Assembly: GCA_009711615.1 (NCBI GenBank)
Contig: VENI01000009.1
Coordinates: 372,001 to 436,000 of the forward strand
DNA from: Bacillota bacterium
GTDB taxonomy: Bacteria > Bacillota > Desulfotomaculia > Desulfotomaculales > Desulfohalotomaculaceae
Length of the DNA: 64,000 bases
Reading direction: 5' to 3'
A program made the position numbers and the translations under genes. Numbering within the stretch: position 1 is the first letter of the stretch; every line of letters starts with the position of its first letter. Positions 35,564 through 43,080 of the stretch are shown here, piece by piece. The notes under the pieces were generated by a model. The model was not told the DNA's origin, did not search any database, and was given only the letters and a program-made list of their open reading frames with translations.

Positions 35564-36355
35564 TTAGGACTTATCGGTGGTAATATTGAGGTTACCTGCA
35601 TGTAAAACCATGCCACTGTCATGATTTAATAATGGATTATTATGGGCAGCAATATCTATAGAAAATATATATTTATTCGACAAACTGATATTTATATCCC
35701 ATACTATAAACGTAAATGAACAATCATCAGACAGGGTATCAGCACGGGGTATAGTCTTCCTTTCAGTAATTCCTTTGCCAGAAATGATCCATTGTCCCGT
35801 TATTTGGTCTAATGAATCACCCACAGGAACCTGTGCATACCAAACTGATAGTGGCTGAGAAGAGACTATCAGTTTTTGGATTGTATTTTCATGTGTAGCG
35901 GTGTATCTAAGTTTAATTTCTCTGGTATTACCGTTATCCCATAAGATTTTGACATTATCAACGCTGGCTACGCCGTTCCAGAACAAGTCATCTGTATTTG
36001 ATACCAAACCCTTACTATTTCCTTTTAGGCTAAATGTTCGTGGAAGAGCAGAAGTTGCTTTATTCGGTAACACTAAACAGGTTTTGAGGTAGTAATCAAG
36101 AACTGTATCCATTTTTTTTCGAATCAGCATCTTCATGTTGGTAGTTTCCTTTAATATTGTTTTTACAGTACATTGAAAAGTCAAAACTTGGTCAGTTGGC
36201 AAACTACCTGATTTTGAACTAAGAGACGTCACTAACTGGTTAATTTCTTCTTCTGCATGGATTAAATAATCCAAGTTCTCTTCTTCCAACTCAATCGATT
36301 CTACCAAATGAATAATTGTTTGGTGATAATTTTTGTTGGACTCAGGCCTTTTCAT
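35564..36355 (-). CDS. IALEE-like helical domain fused to a beta-rich C-terminal domain
   Basis: 263 residues, AGAGGTAG before ATG. The first 90 residues follow the IALEE pattern in altered form (VESIELEEENLDYLIHAEEE, FQCTVKTILKETTNMKMLI). Residues about 95-263 form an unrelated, probably beta-sandwich domain rich in aromatic and hydroxyl residues (DNVKILWDNGNTREIKLRYT, VWYAQVPVGDSLDQITGQW). No signal peptide. The helical part may anchor the beta domain in the same assembly as the stand-alone IALEE proteins. Last gene of a three-gene unit. Confidence 0.65.
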   Translation of the reverse strand: MKRPESNKNYHQTIIHLVESIELEEENLDYLIHAEEEINQLVTSLSSKSGSLPTDQVLTFQCTVKTILKETTNMKMLIRKKMDTVLDYYLKTCLVLPNKATSALPRTFSLKGNSKGLVSNTDDLFWNGVASVDNVKILWDNGNTREIKLRYTATHENTIQKLIVSSQPLSVWYAQVPVGDSLDQITGQWIISGKGITERKTIPRADTLSDDCSFTFIVWDINISLSNKYIFSIDIAAHNNPLLNHDSGMVLHAGNLNITTDKS

Positions 36356-36390
36356 AAAACTACCTCTCAGAAACCGACGTAGATTCAGAC

Positions 36391-36714
36391 TTATTCTAGC
36401 TTACTTTTTAGCTTTTTCTTTTCTAGCTGTAGTTTTGCATCAAGTACGTTTTCCATCTTGAATTGGAGTAACATTTGCATATTAATCATTGTCTTAATAA
36501 TACTTGCAACGGTTTTTTGAAATTCGATTATTTCTGCAAAGTCTATTTTACGTTGAAGATGGTTATCTAGCTTCATCCTTACTGCCACGGCCTGTACCTT
36601 CTCCGCCTCAGCATTAATCATTGCAGCCAATGCCCCTTCCTCCAACGCAATAGATTCCAGCAGATCTGTTAAGGATTGCTCTTGGTTGACATCAGGCAGT
36701 TTAGGCAGACCCAT
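36391..36714 (-). CDS. IALEE-family small helical spore-type protein
   Basis: 107 residues, CGAGGTG before ATG. MGLPKLPDVNQEQSLTDLLE opens it as in the 31-kb copies, then IALEEGALAAMINAEAEKVQ, FQKTVASIIKTMINMQMLLQ and a Lys-rich tail (KLQLEKKKLKSKLE) in place of the acidic one. It contains no cysteine. Middle gene of a unit DUF3794, IALEE, IALEE-fusion. Confidence 0.8.
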   Translation of the reverse strand: MGLPKLPDVNQEQSLTDLLESIALEEGALAAMINAEAEKVQAVAVRMKLDNHLQRKIDFAEIIEFQKTVASIIKTMINMQMLLQFKMENVLDAKLQLEKKKLKSKLE

Positions 36715-36814
36715 GAAAACACCTCGTTTTAGAGTTATTCTATAAATTATATGACTTAAATTGTTAAAAATTACTATAGTTATTCATTTTAAATTAAATG
36801 TTATTTATCTGTTT

Positions 36815-37360
36815 TTAGATTAAGTCAGGATATTCGCTAACTCTTTTTTTGCCTTGAATATTGACACCATCCAAATCCCATGAAGCTACTTTGTAGATTG
36901 GATACTCCAGAGTACTGGGATTTATTAACGATTGAGGAACCAGTTCTTTTTTACACACTAATAGATTTACTTCAACAATAAGGCTCTGCCTTAAATATTT
37001 ATCCTTTAGTATTGTATTAATGATTTGCTCCTGGGGCAAAAATGCAGAACTATATACCAACATATCTTCTTTTATCTCTTGAGCTTCATAAACATCGTCA
37101 AAATACTTTTCGTTATTTTGATAATGGACCAGCCCATTTTCTTTACCGATATAATAAATATCTTGAATAATTTTACCACCTATTATTATTACACCATTGG
37201 CGGCAAAGGCATGAATATGTATTTCTGTACGCAGATCATATATTTTTAAAGCAGGATGCTCAAATTCACAGTTGTTATCAAGAAATATGTTTGTTTTTTC
37301 CTCAGTAACAACAACTGGTACTAAAACACTTAGCATCTTTGCATTATCTAATTTTTTCAT
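36815..37360 (-). CDS. DUF3794 (SPOCS) domain protein
   Basis: 181 residues, GAGGAG before ATG. LVPVVVTEEKTNIFLDNNCE, KIYDLRTEIHIHAFAANGVI, IIGGKIIQDIYYI and AFLPQEQIINTILKDKYLRQ follow the SPOCS pattern and match the protein at 34862 block by block. First gene of its unit; a shared promoter-like element lies upstream of both paralogues. Confidence 0.75.
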   Translation of the reverse strand: MKKLDNAKMLSVLVPVVVTEEKTNIFLDNNCEFEHPALKIYDLRTEIHIHAFAANGVIIIGGKIIQDIYYIGKENGLVHYQNNEKYFDDVYEAQEIKEDMLVYSSAFLPQEQIINTILKDKYLRQSLIVEVNLLVCKKELVPQSLINPSTLEYPIYKVASWDLDGVNIQGKKRVSEYPDLI

Positions 37361-37431
37361 TCTAAAAACTCCTCATTAACAAATGTGTGTTATTATATAT
37401 GCTGCAAAATCTTTTAGTATGAAACATTTAA

Positions 37432-37469
37432 AAAGTCTAGGATATCACTTTTGAAATTGCCTAGACTTT
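37432..37469 (-). terminator. Terminator after the zinc-ribbon DUF3794 gene
   Basis: AAAGTCTAGG pairs with CCTAGACTTT, followed by TTAAATG on the minus strand. The outer stem is similar to the hairpin at 35487. Confidence 0.75.
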
Positions 37470-37524
37470 ACTTCTATATAATTGTTAAACACACAAAGGC
37501 AGCGTCATGTTATCATAGGTTACT

Positions 37525-38115
37525 CTATTTCTTATCTAGATTTCTCCCACACATAGGACAAACTTTTATATTATCAGCCCTTTCTACACACGCTTTTACA
37601 GACCTTTTAAAATGAGAGTCTTTATAAGAATTAGAATGGTAGTTATGAATATCGCAGTCAGTTTGCTCATCAGGACATGGTGTAAGATTATGAGGCAAGC
37701 AAGGGTGAGGGGCAGGTTCGTATTTCTTATCTTTAAGATTAACTATACATACTTTAAATATAACTATTTTATTAATTAGCCTATCATCAATAGTATGAAA
37801 TTCCTGAAATTCAATTTCTACATCAAGATCAGCTTTCATTCCTGAATGAGCGCAGGAGTGCTCTACAAAATCTGCGAAAGGAACTTTAAACGATGTAAAA
37901 TGAACAGGTTGGCTTTTATCAGGAACAGATGCAACATATTCTAAAAAAATAAGCAAATGGCCAGCAAAAACTACTTTTTTGTTAATAACTACTATTTTAG
38001 TTAGTACAGGAGTAGTAGTAACACGTAAAATTCGTTGGATTTTGGGTTTATGATTTGGTACTTTTTGATGCCCGTTTACAACAATCTGGTTACAATGACG
38101 ATATTTTTGAGACAT
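37525..38115 (-). CDS. DUF3794 protein with C-terminal CPMCGRNL zinc-ribbon knuckle
   Basis: 196 residues. The SPOCS-like core (TTTPVLTKIVVINKKVVFAG, VPFADFVEHSCAHSGMKADL) is followed by a Cys/His-rich tail with HPCLPHNLTPCPDEQTDCDI, two more Cys/His clusters and a final VCPMCGRNLDKK. One CxxC knuckle plus other Cys and His could bind zinc or cross-link. Ribosome site: GGGAGGCTGAT before ATG. Second gene after the DUF3794 gene at 38142. Confidence 0.7.
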   Translation of the reverse strand: MSQKYRHCNQIVVNGHQKVPNHKPKIQRILRVTTTPVLTKIVVINKKVVFAGHLLIFLEYVASVPDKSQPVHFTSFKVPFADFVEHSCAHSGMKADLDVEIEFQEFHTIDDRLINKIVIFKVCIVNLKDKKYEPAPHPCLPHNLTPCPDEQTDCDIHNYHSNSYKDSHFKRSVKACVERADNIKVCPMCGRNLDKK

Positions 38116-38141
38116 TATCCATCAGCCTCCCGAAAAACCAC

Positions 38142-38627
38142 CTAGTCAAATTCAGTATCATTAATACAAATTTTTTCTTTTCTATAAACCTCCACTTCAA
38201 TATTTACCACTTGTTTAAAATGAACTTTACTTGGTTTTGAATGATTTTCAGACATGCTTTCATCACTTTTTTTAGGGGTCTTTATCAATTTAGATTCACT
38301 AGCTTTTTCTACTAAAACATCTTTATATTTTAATTCCATTCCAGGTTCTGCACAGGGAACATCTATAAATCCGCTAAAAGGAACATGCTTTTGATAATGC
38401 TCCATTAAATGGGATTCCTTATTAATAAAAATAATTTGTTTTAGAAAAACCCCTTGGAAAATTACTTTTCCTTTACAGATTTGCGTACTTAAATCTGCAA
38501 TCTCTGCTTTCTCTTCCCAGATTTTCACGGCAGGATTAGGAAGATTTAATTCACTTGATACTAGAACATTAGTTTTACCTGCACCATATAAAACTGGCAC
38601 TAGAATGGCCTTTTGCATAACTTTCAC
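38142..38627 (-). CDS. DUF3794 (SPOCS) domain protein
   Basis: 161 residues, GAGGTGAAA before ATG. AILVPVLYGAGKTNVLVSSE, VKIWEEKAEIADLSTQICKG, VIFQGVFLKQIIFINKESHL and HVPFSGFIDVPCAEPGMELK are the classic DUF3794 order. A charged insert (about 110-130) and a beta end close it. Together with the next gene it forms a two-gene unit. Probably a structural spore coat or cortex-interface protein. Confidence 0.8.
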   Translation of the reverse strand: MKVMQKAILVPVLYGAGKTNVLVSSELNLPNPAVKIWEEKAEIADLSTQICKGKVIFQGVFLKQIIFINKESHLMEHYQKHVPFSGFIDVPCAEPGMELKYKDVLVEKASESKLIKTPKKSDESMSENHSKPSKVHFKQVVNIEVEVYRKEKICINDTEFD

Positions 38628-38681
38628 CTCATTACTCTATAGTTACTACTGCAATTATATGCTTGTTTTTTCAAATCGTTA

Positions 38682-38933
38682 CTAAATTATATGGCAAAAC
38701 CGATTTTTGCTTTCATCTGCATTGTAATAGACGAAGGTGATTTTACATATTAAGGCACAAAAAAAGCTACCATCACATTGATGATTATTATCTAACTCAT
38801 AACTTTGCCAATTTATAATAATCCAAATATGATTTTTGTGAATTTTTTTGATATTTACATTCTGAAGCACAACGTTGCCCTGGGTTTGTGCTTTATAATG
38901 ATAGTTATTGCAACAGAATTCCCTTCTCGACAT
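38682..38933 (-). CDS. Small Cys-containing protein, unknown function
   Basis: 83 residues, GGAG ten bases before ATG. The sequence alternates polar and aromatic residues (VVLQNVNIKKIHKNHIWIII, NWQSYELDNNHQCDGSFFCA) and ends in a Cys/His tail (NRFCHII), with five Cys in total. This suits a small secreted or coat-layer protein, but no family is recognised. It is alone between the PI-PLC gene and the DUF3794 unit. Confidence 0.5.
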   Translation of the reverse strand: MSRREFCCNNYHYKAQTQGNVVLQNVNIKKIHKNHIWIIINWQSYELDNNHQCDGSFFCALICKITFVYYNADESKNRFCHII

Positions 38934-39058
38934 TATTAATAATCTCCATGAGCTTTTATCTTTTCGTTATTAACTACATGATTACGCAAAAACCCTCATT
39001 TTTTTACGTGTAATCATATATTTATGCGCAAATGTGCGACCCCCTAAAATTAAAGTAT

Positions 39059-39081
39059 CCCTCAGAACATTATTCCGAGGG
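39059..39081 (-). terminator. Terminator candidate for the PI-PLC/DUF11 gene
   Basis: CCCTCGGAA pairs with TTCTGAGGG (one wobble), T-rich downstream on the minus strand (ACTTTAATTTT), about 125 bases past the stop. The rest of 38934-39207 holds no gene; an ATGATTAC/GTAATCAT repeat lies near 38979-39018. Confidence 0.55.
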
Positions 39082-39207
39082 AACAAATTTAACTTCTATA
39101 AAACAGACAAAAGCCTTGTTTTGCGTATAGGATAGACTCCCTTGCATCCGCAATGACGTCACTCCCTACTCCCAATATTGATAGAAATGGTGCATGCCAT
39201 GTTAGCT

Positions 39208-42200
39208 TTATTTATTTTTCGTACTTGTAGGATGAACGGTTAATGTATCAGTTGATATATTATCGCTTGGATTAAGCTCGATCTGGTTTGCAGTAACAAA
39301 GGCAGTATTAGTGAAATCTCCCTCCATTTCCGGTCGGGCCACAATCTCTACAGTAGCATTAGCGCCAACGGCAAGGGAGTCTAGGTAACAGACTATTTCC
39401 TGCAGTTGTTGACACATCTTTTTATGTCCACCGCAATCATCGTCACAACAAATATTCTCATAGCAACGGTACTCCTCAGTATATTCGTATTTATCCTGCT
39501 TAGTCGCACAGCCGCCCTCTCTGGTATTCACTGAAAGTACTTCCATGCTTGAAGGAATCTGTTCATAAAGCGTGACTCCCGTAGCTGCTTCCGGACCGTT
39601 ATTAGTTACTACAATGGTAAAGGTTATGGGCTTACATACTATTACAGTTTCTGAGCTATGAGACTTGGTCACCGACAGATCTGTTTCTGTTACACTTCTA
39701 ACAAAGAACTGGGTAATAGAGCTGTTATTACAGAGATTGGGATCAGTTTCGTTGGCATTTACTGAAACTGAATTTTTAAATAACCCTATTTCATTGGGTG
39801 TTAAAGTGACAGTCATTTTTTCCGACGAACCACTTGGCAATGAGGGATACATCCAGGTAACCATATTACCGGATACAAGACCGTAGGGCACTACAGATTT
39901 AACTGTAATCCCAGCGGGCAATGTATCCTCAACAATTAACCCTGATGCATCACTGGGTCCATTGTTGGTGACAGTGATATCGTACTGTATCTCTTTCCCC
40001 AGAAAACCAATCAGGGGCGTAACCGTTTGTACCACCGACAAATCTGCCATGGGCTCCACACTGATAATTAGATTGGCATTGTTGTTTTCTGGCATCGGGT
40101 CATGGATATCAGAGGTGACTCTGGCCATATTTAAAAGTGTGCCCTCAACCCCTGGTAAAACCATCACAGTTAACTGGGCAATTTCATGGGGTTCCATGGT
40201 GCCTATGGTACAGGTAAAATCTTGGTCCACAACTGCACCGCATGAACCTTGACTAATTTCTGTTGATTCAATAACAAGGTCAGTAGTATCACCATCAAAG
40301 GCATTACTGAGGGTAACCCCTGTTGCAGTTGATGGACCGTTGTTGACTACAGTAACCAGATAAGTCAGGGGGTCGCCGACCCTGACGGCAGTAGTACAAG
40401 CATCTTTATAAACAGATAAATCAGCAGCGGGCAGAACATTGGTGGTCACTGTAACAGTGTTATTGTCAGGGTTTGGGTCTTCTTGCTTACCTTCTACAGT
40501 AGCTATACTTATAAGGGTTCCTGGGCATGTGGGAGTGACTATAAATATCAACATTACACTTTCCCCTGCCGCCAAGCTTCCGATGACCCAGGTATTCCTA
40601 TTCCCAGTACGAATACAGTCTGGTGGTACGGTGTTAAAAAACACATCTCCCTCAATTATATCAGTCAATTCGACACATGTTGCATCTTTTGGGCCATTGT
40701 TAGTTACTGTAACTGTATAGGTTAACTGCTGACCCGCAATAACTGTAGTAGGTGAAGCTGTCTTTACTACAGATAAATCAACAGGGCGAATTATATTGTT
40801 TAACATAATCGCACAGTCAGTTACTCGTGCATGACGAAGATAATCGACAAATAAGATGTTAATTAGATAATTATTATTTTTATTGACATTTTTAGCTAAA
40901 AACTTGCCTAGGTACCTATTTGCCGTTGCGGACAGACACCTTAAGCCTACGCCTATAAAACTATCATTAGATATGCTATTATATATGCACTCTTTCGTTA
41001 ATCCTTTTTTTATTGACGCTTCGCTGGGTTGGAATGTCAGAGTCCACGAGAGTAGAAATAACTTTTCACATCTTCTGGAGTAAGTTTTCATCTTACCTTT
41101 CTGATCGTTCACCATCACTTCATAATTATCCTCATTTGCGTAACAATCGTAAATAAAACCATCCTCGTCACAATCTTGCCCTGGATACGGCCAAATTCCG
41201 TCTGTATCGGTTATAATATTATGGGATTTGGCATCGTCTTTATACCAGACAATAACTTTTGATCCCTGTCCTACAAATTGTTTAATGGTGGTTTCCAGTA
41301 AGTTTACGTTCGTATCATTAAATAAATAATTCTCCAGTTTATTTGTGATTAGATCAATCAGTTCCTGGTGATTAAATTCATTTTCCGGACAAAAGTGACT
41401 AATTGCGAGAATCACTAGTTCATGAGTAGTATTTTGCAAAAAAATGGCAAGTTTATCCAGCATAACCGAAATGTCGGCACCAATAAGATCATGGTAGGCA
41501 TAAAACGTCACCGTTTCATTTGTTCCTTCCTTTTGATAAGGACGAAGGTCAAAATAACGAGCACCATGTGTCAACTGTTGTTCAAAAGTAAGGTTCTGCG
41601 TCTCTGCAAATGGTTTAATTAATTCACCAAGTAATGCACCAGGTATATAAGAGGGTATTTTATCTTCAGGCACACCACCTGGGCAGCCCGTTCGATTCGT
41701 TTCCATTTGATATGCGCCACAATCATGACTGCCGGGCAGCGTGACTTGGTAGAGCTTTTTTGTTCGTAATGTATTATAATACTTCTCCATCCATCGCTCA
41801 CGATCAAGTACAAGTGATGTTGAGAACCAAAGATGAGGATGCACTATCCCTGGAATTAGAGGATCTGATTGATGGGTCTGAATGGCCATGGATGCATCTG
41901 AAGCAACTGCCACAGAGCAATTAACCCCAGTATCAAATTGAGAACTAAACACAAACCAACTTACAGACAAACTTTCATTATCAATAGAGCCAACACGTTT
42001 GTAAAGGTTTCCATCTTTATGAAACGTTATAATTACAACACCATTGTCTGCTATAGCAATAGAGGGATGTTCTCCTTCAAATAAACCAACGGCGTCTCGC
42101 CAATCGATTTTATTCTCACCGATTTTACCTACTTTGTAATGGATCTCACCACCCGGAGACACATGAACTTCCACAACGGTTCCCTTATTGTTAATTGCAA

Positions 42201-42756
42201 CTTGAGGCGAATCGCCATAATCATAATGATGGCTATCCTCGCCTTCGCTTTTCTTCCAATATATTGAGTAATCTTCATCAACCCAACCTACTCGATACCA
42301 AAGTTTATTAGAAAATGAACTTTGTGTTTTATGCACTTCTATACACCAGTTCCAATTATTGAGTGCAATCGAAGGGGTAATTCCCCTATCATATTCTCTT
42401 TCTTCATACCACTGTATTGTATTCCCTTCAATTTTACCCACAGTATACGAGAGGTCATAGTCTTCTGGAGGCACATCATCATAAGCCTCATGAACTTCAA
42501 CTACAATACCTATATCATTTAAAGCAACTGACGGATTGTACCCGTTACAAAGATTCTTGCTAATTCTCCATGATACATCCATTTGCTGGGTTTGGCCTAA
42601 ATGGTACCAAAGTTCCCAGCCCAAGACAGACTCCTCTTCATGAATTTCTACAATCTTTCTCTTGTTATTAATAGCGACGGACGAATCTTTCCCCTTTTCT
42701 GCTTCTCCGGCATTAATAATCTCGGCAGACAACCCAAATTCAACATCATTATGCAT
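39208..42756 (-). CDS. Giant surface protein: propeller-like repeats + PI-PLC X domain + four DUF11 repeats
   Basis: 1182 residues. Residues about 15-325 hold six or so repeats of the type NPSVALNDIGIVVEVHEA...YTVGKI, each near 45-50 residues, like a beta-propeller. Next comes a PI-PLC X-type domain (about 330-660): the first catalytic His is in QVTLPGSHDCGAYQ, then ARYFDLRPYQKEG, a second His in AYHDLIGAD and ELVILAISHF. From about 670 four DUF11 repeats (ADLSVVKTASP...YTVTVTNNGP) run to the end. The last carries a Cys/His-rich insert (CCDDDCGGHKKMC). No signal peptide or anchor is seen, so release from the mother cell onto the spore is likely. Divergent from another DUF11 gene. Confidence 0.8.
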   Translation of the reverse strand: MHNDVEFGLSAEIINAGEAEKGKDSSVAINNKRKIVEIHEEESVLGWELWYHLGQTQQMDVSWRISKNLCNGYNPSVALNDIGIVVEVHEAYDDVPPEDYDLSYTVGKIEGNTIQWYEEREYDRGITPSIALNNWNWCIEVHKTQSSFSNKLWYRVGWVDEDYSIYWKKSEGEDSHHYDYGDSPQVAINNKGTVVEVHVSPGGEIHYKVGKIGENKIDWRDAVGLFEGEHPSIAIADNGVVIITFHKDGNLYKRVGSIDNESLSVSWFVFSSQFDTGVNCSVAVASDASMAIQTHQSDPLIPGIVHPHLWFSTSLVLDRERWMEKYYNTLRTKKLYQVTLPGSHDCGAYQMETNRTGCPGGVPEDKIPSYIPGALLGELIKPFAETQNLTFEQQLTHGARYFDLRPYQKEGTNETVTFYAYHDLIGADISVMLDKLAIFLQNTTHELVILAISHFCPENEFNHQELIDLITNKLENYLFNDTNVNLLETTIKQFVGQGSKVIVWYKDDAKSHNIITDTDGIWPYPGQDCDEDGFIYDCYANEDNYEVMVNDQKGKMKTYSRRCEKLFLLSWTLTFQPSEASIKKGLTKECIYNSISNDSFIGVGLRCLSATANRYLGKFLAKNVNKNNNYLINILFVDYLRHARVTDCAIMLNNIIRPVDLSVVKTASPTTVIAGQQLTYTVTVTNNGPKDATCVELTDIIEGDVFFNTVPPDCIRTGNRNTWVIGSLAAGESVMLIFIVTPTCPGTLISIATVEGKQEDPNPDNNTVTVTTNVLPAADLSVYKDACTTAVRVGDPLTYLVTVVNNGPSTATGVTLSNAFDGDTTDLVIESTEISQGSCGAVVDQDFTCTIGTMEPHEIAQLTVMVLPGVEGTLLNMARVTSDIHDPMPENNNANLIISVEPMADLSVVQTVTPLIGFLGKEIQYDITVTNNGPSDASGLIVEDTLPAGITVKSVVPYGLVSGNMVTWMYPSLPSGSSEKMTVTLTPNEIGLFKNSVSVNANETDPNLCNNSSITQFFVRSVTETDLSVTKSHSSETVIVCKPITFTIVVTNNGPEAATGVTLYEQIPSSMEVLSVNTREGGCATKQDKYEYTEEYRCYENICCDDDCGGHKKMCQQLQEIVCYLDSLAVGANATVEIVARPEMEGDFTNTAFVTANQIELNPSDNISTDTLTVHPTSTKNK

Positions 42757-42807
42757 GATATATGCCCCCTTATACCTTGTAATATATGTTATTCAAAGAA
42801 GGAAAAG

Positions 42808-42954
42808 ATGAAACTAAATTATGAAAAAGACATATAGAAATACGTTAAATTTAGATCCGAATATACAAGGTACGGAAATATTAATGCTACAAAGGCTGTT
42901 AAAGAAATTCCGAAGGCAACTATATATATTTTTTATGAAGACTATATAAACTAG
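42808..42954 (+). pseudogene. Possible IS3-type orfA remnant
   Basis: GGAAAAG and ATG open a 48-codon frame broken by TAG at codon 10. Read through, it gives KYVKFRSEYTRYGNINATKA and VKEIPKATIYIFYEDYIN, which has the helix-turn-helix rhythm of IS3-family orfA proteins. The fit is loose and no ends are visible. It lies in the 324-base gap between the divergent DUF11 genes, which otherwise holds promoter-like AT-rich DNA (a CATACTAT box near 43040). Confidence 0.3.
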
Positions 42955-43080
42955 AATGATTAAAAAATGTGCCCTACTTGTTAACAGTATACAAATTGGC
43001 TATATCTTCCTATATATGATCACACAAATTAAATTGTAGACATACTATGTACTGAAGAATCATGAAAGGAGATGCTCTTT

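Noticed and set aside
30374..38933. Prophage or phage tail region
   Set aside because: A holin-like protein and many small genes suggested it, but no capsid, terminase, integrase or tail genes exist, while DUF3794 and YheC/D point to spores.
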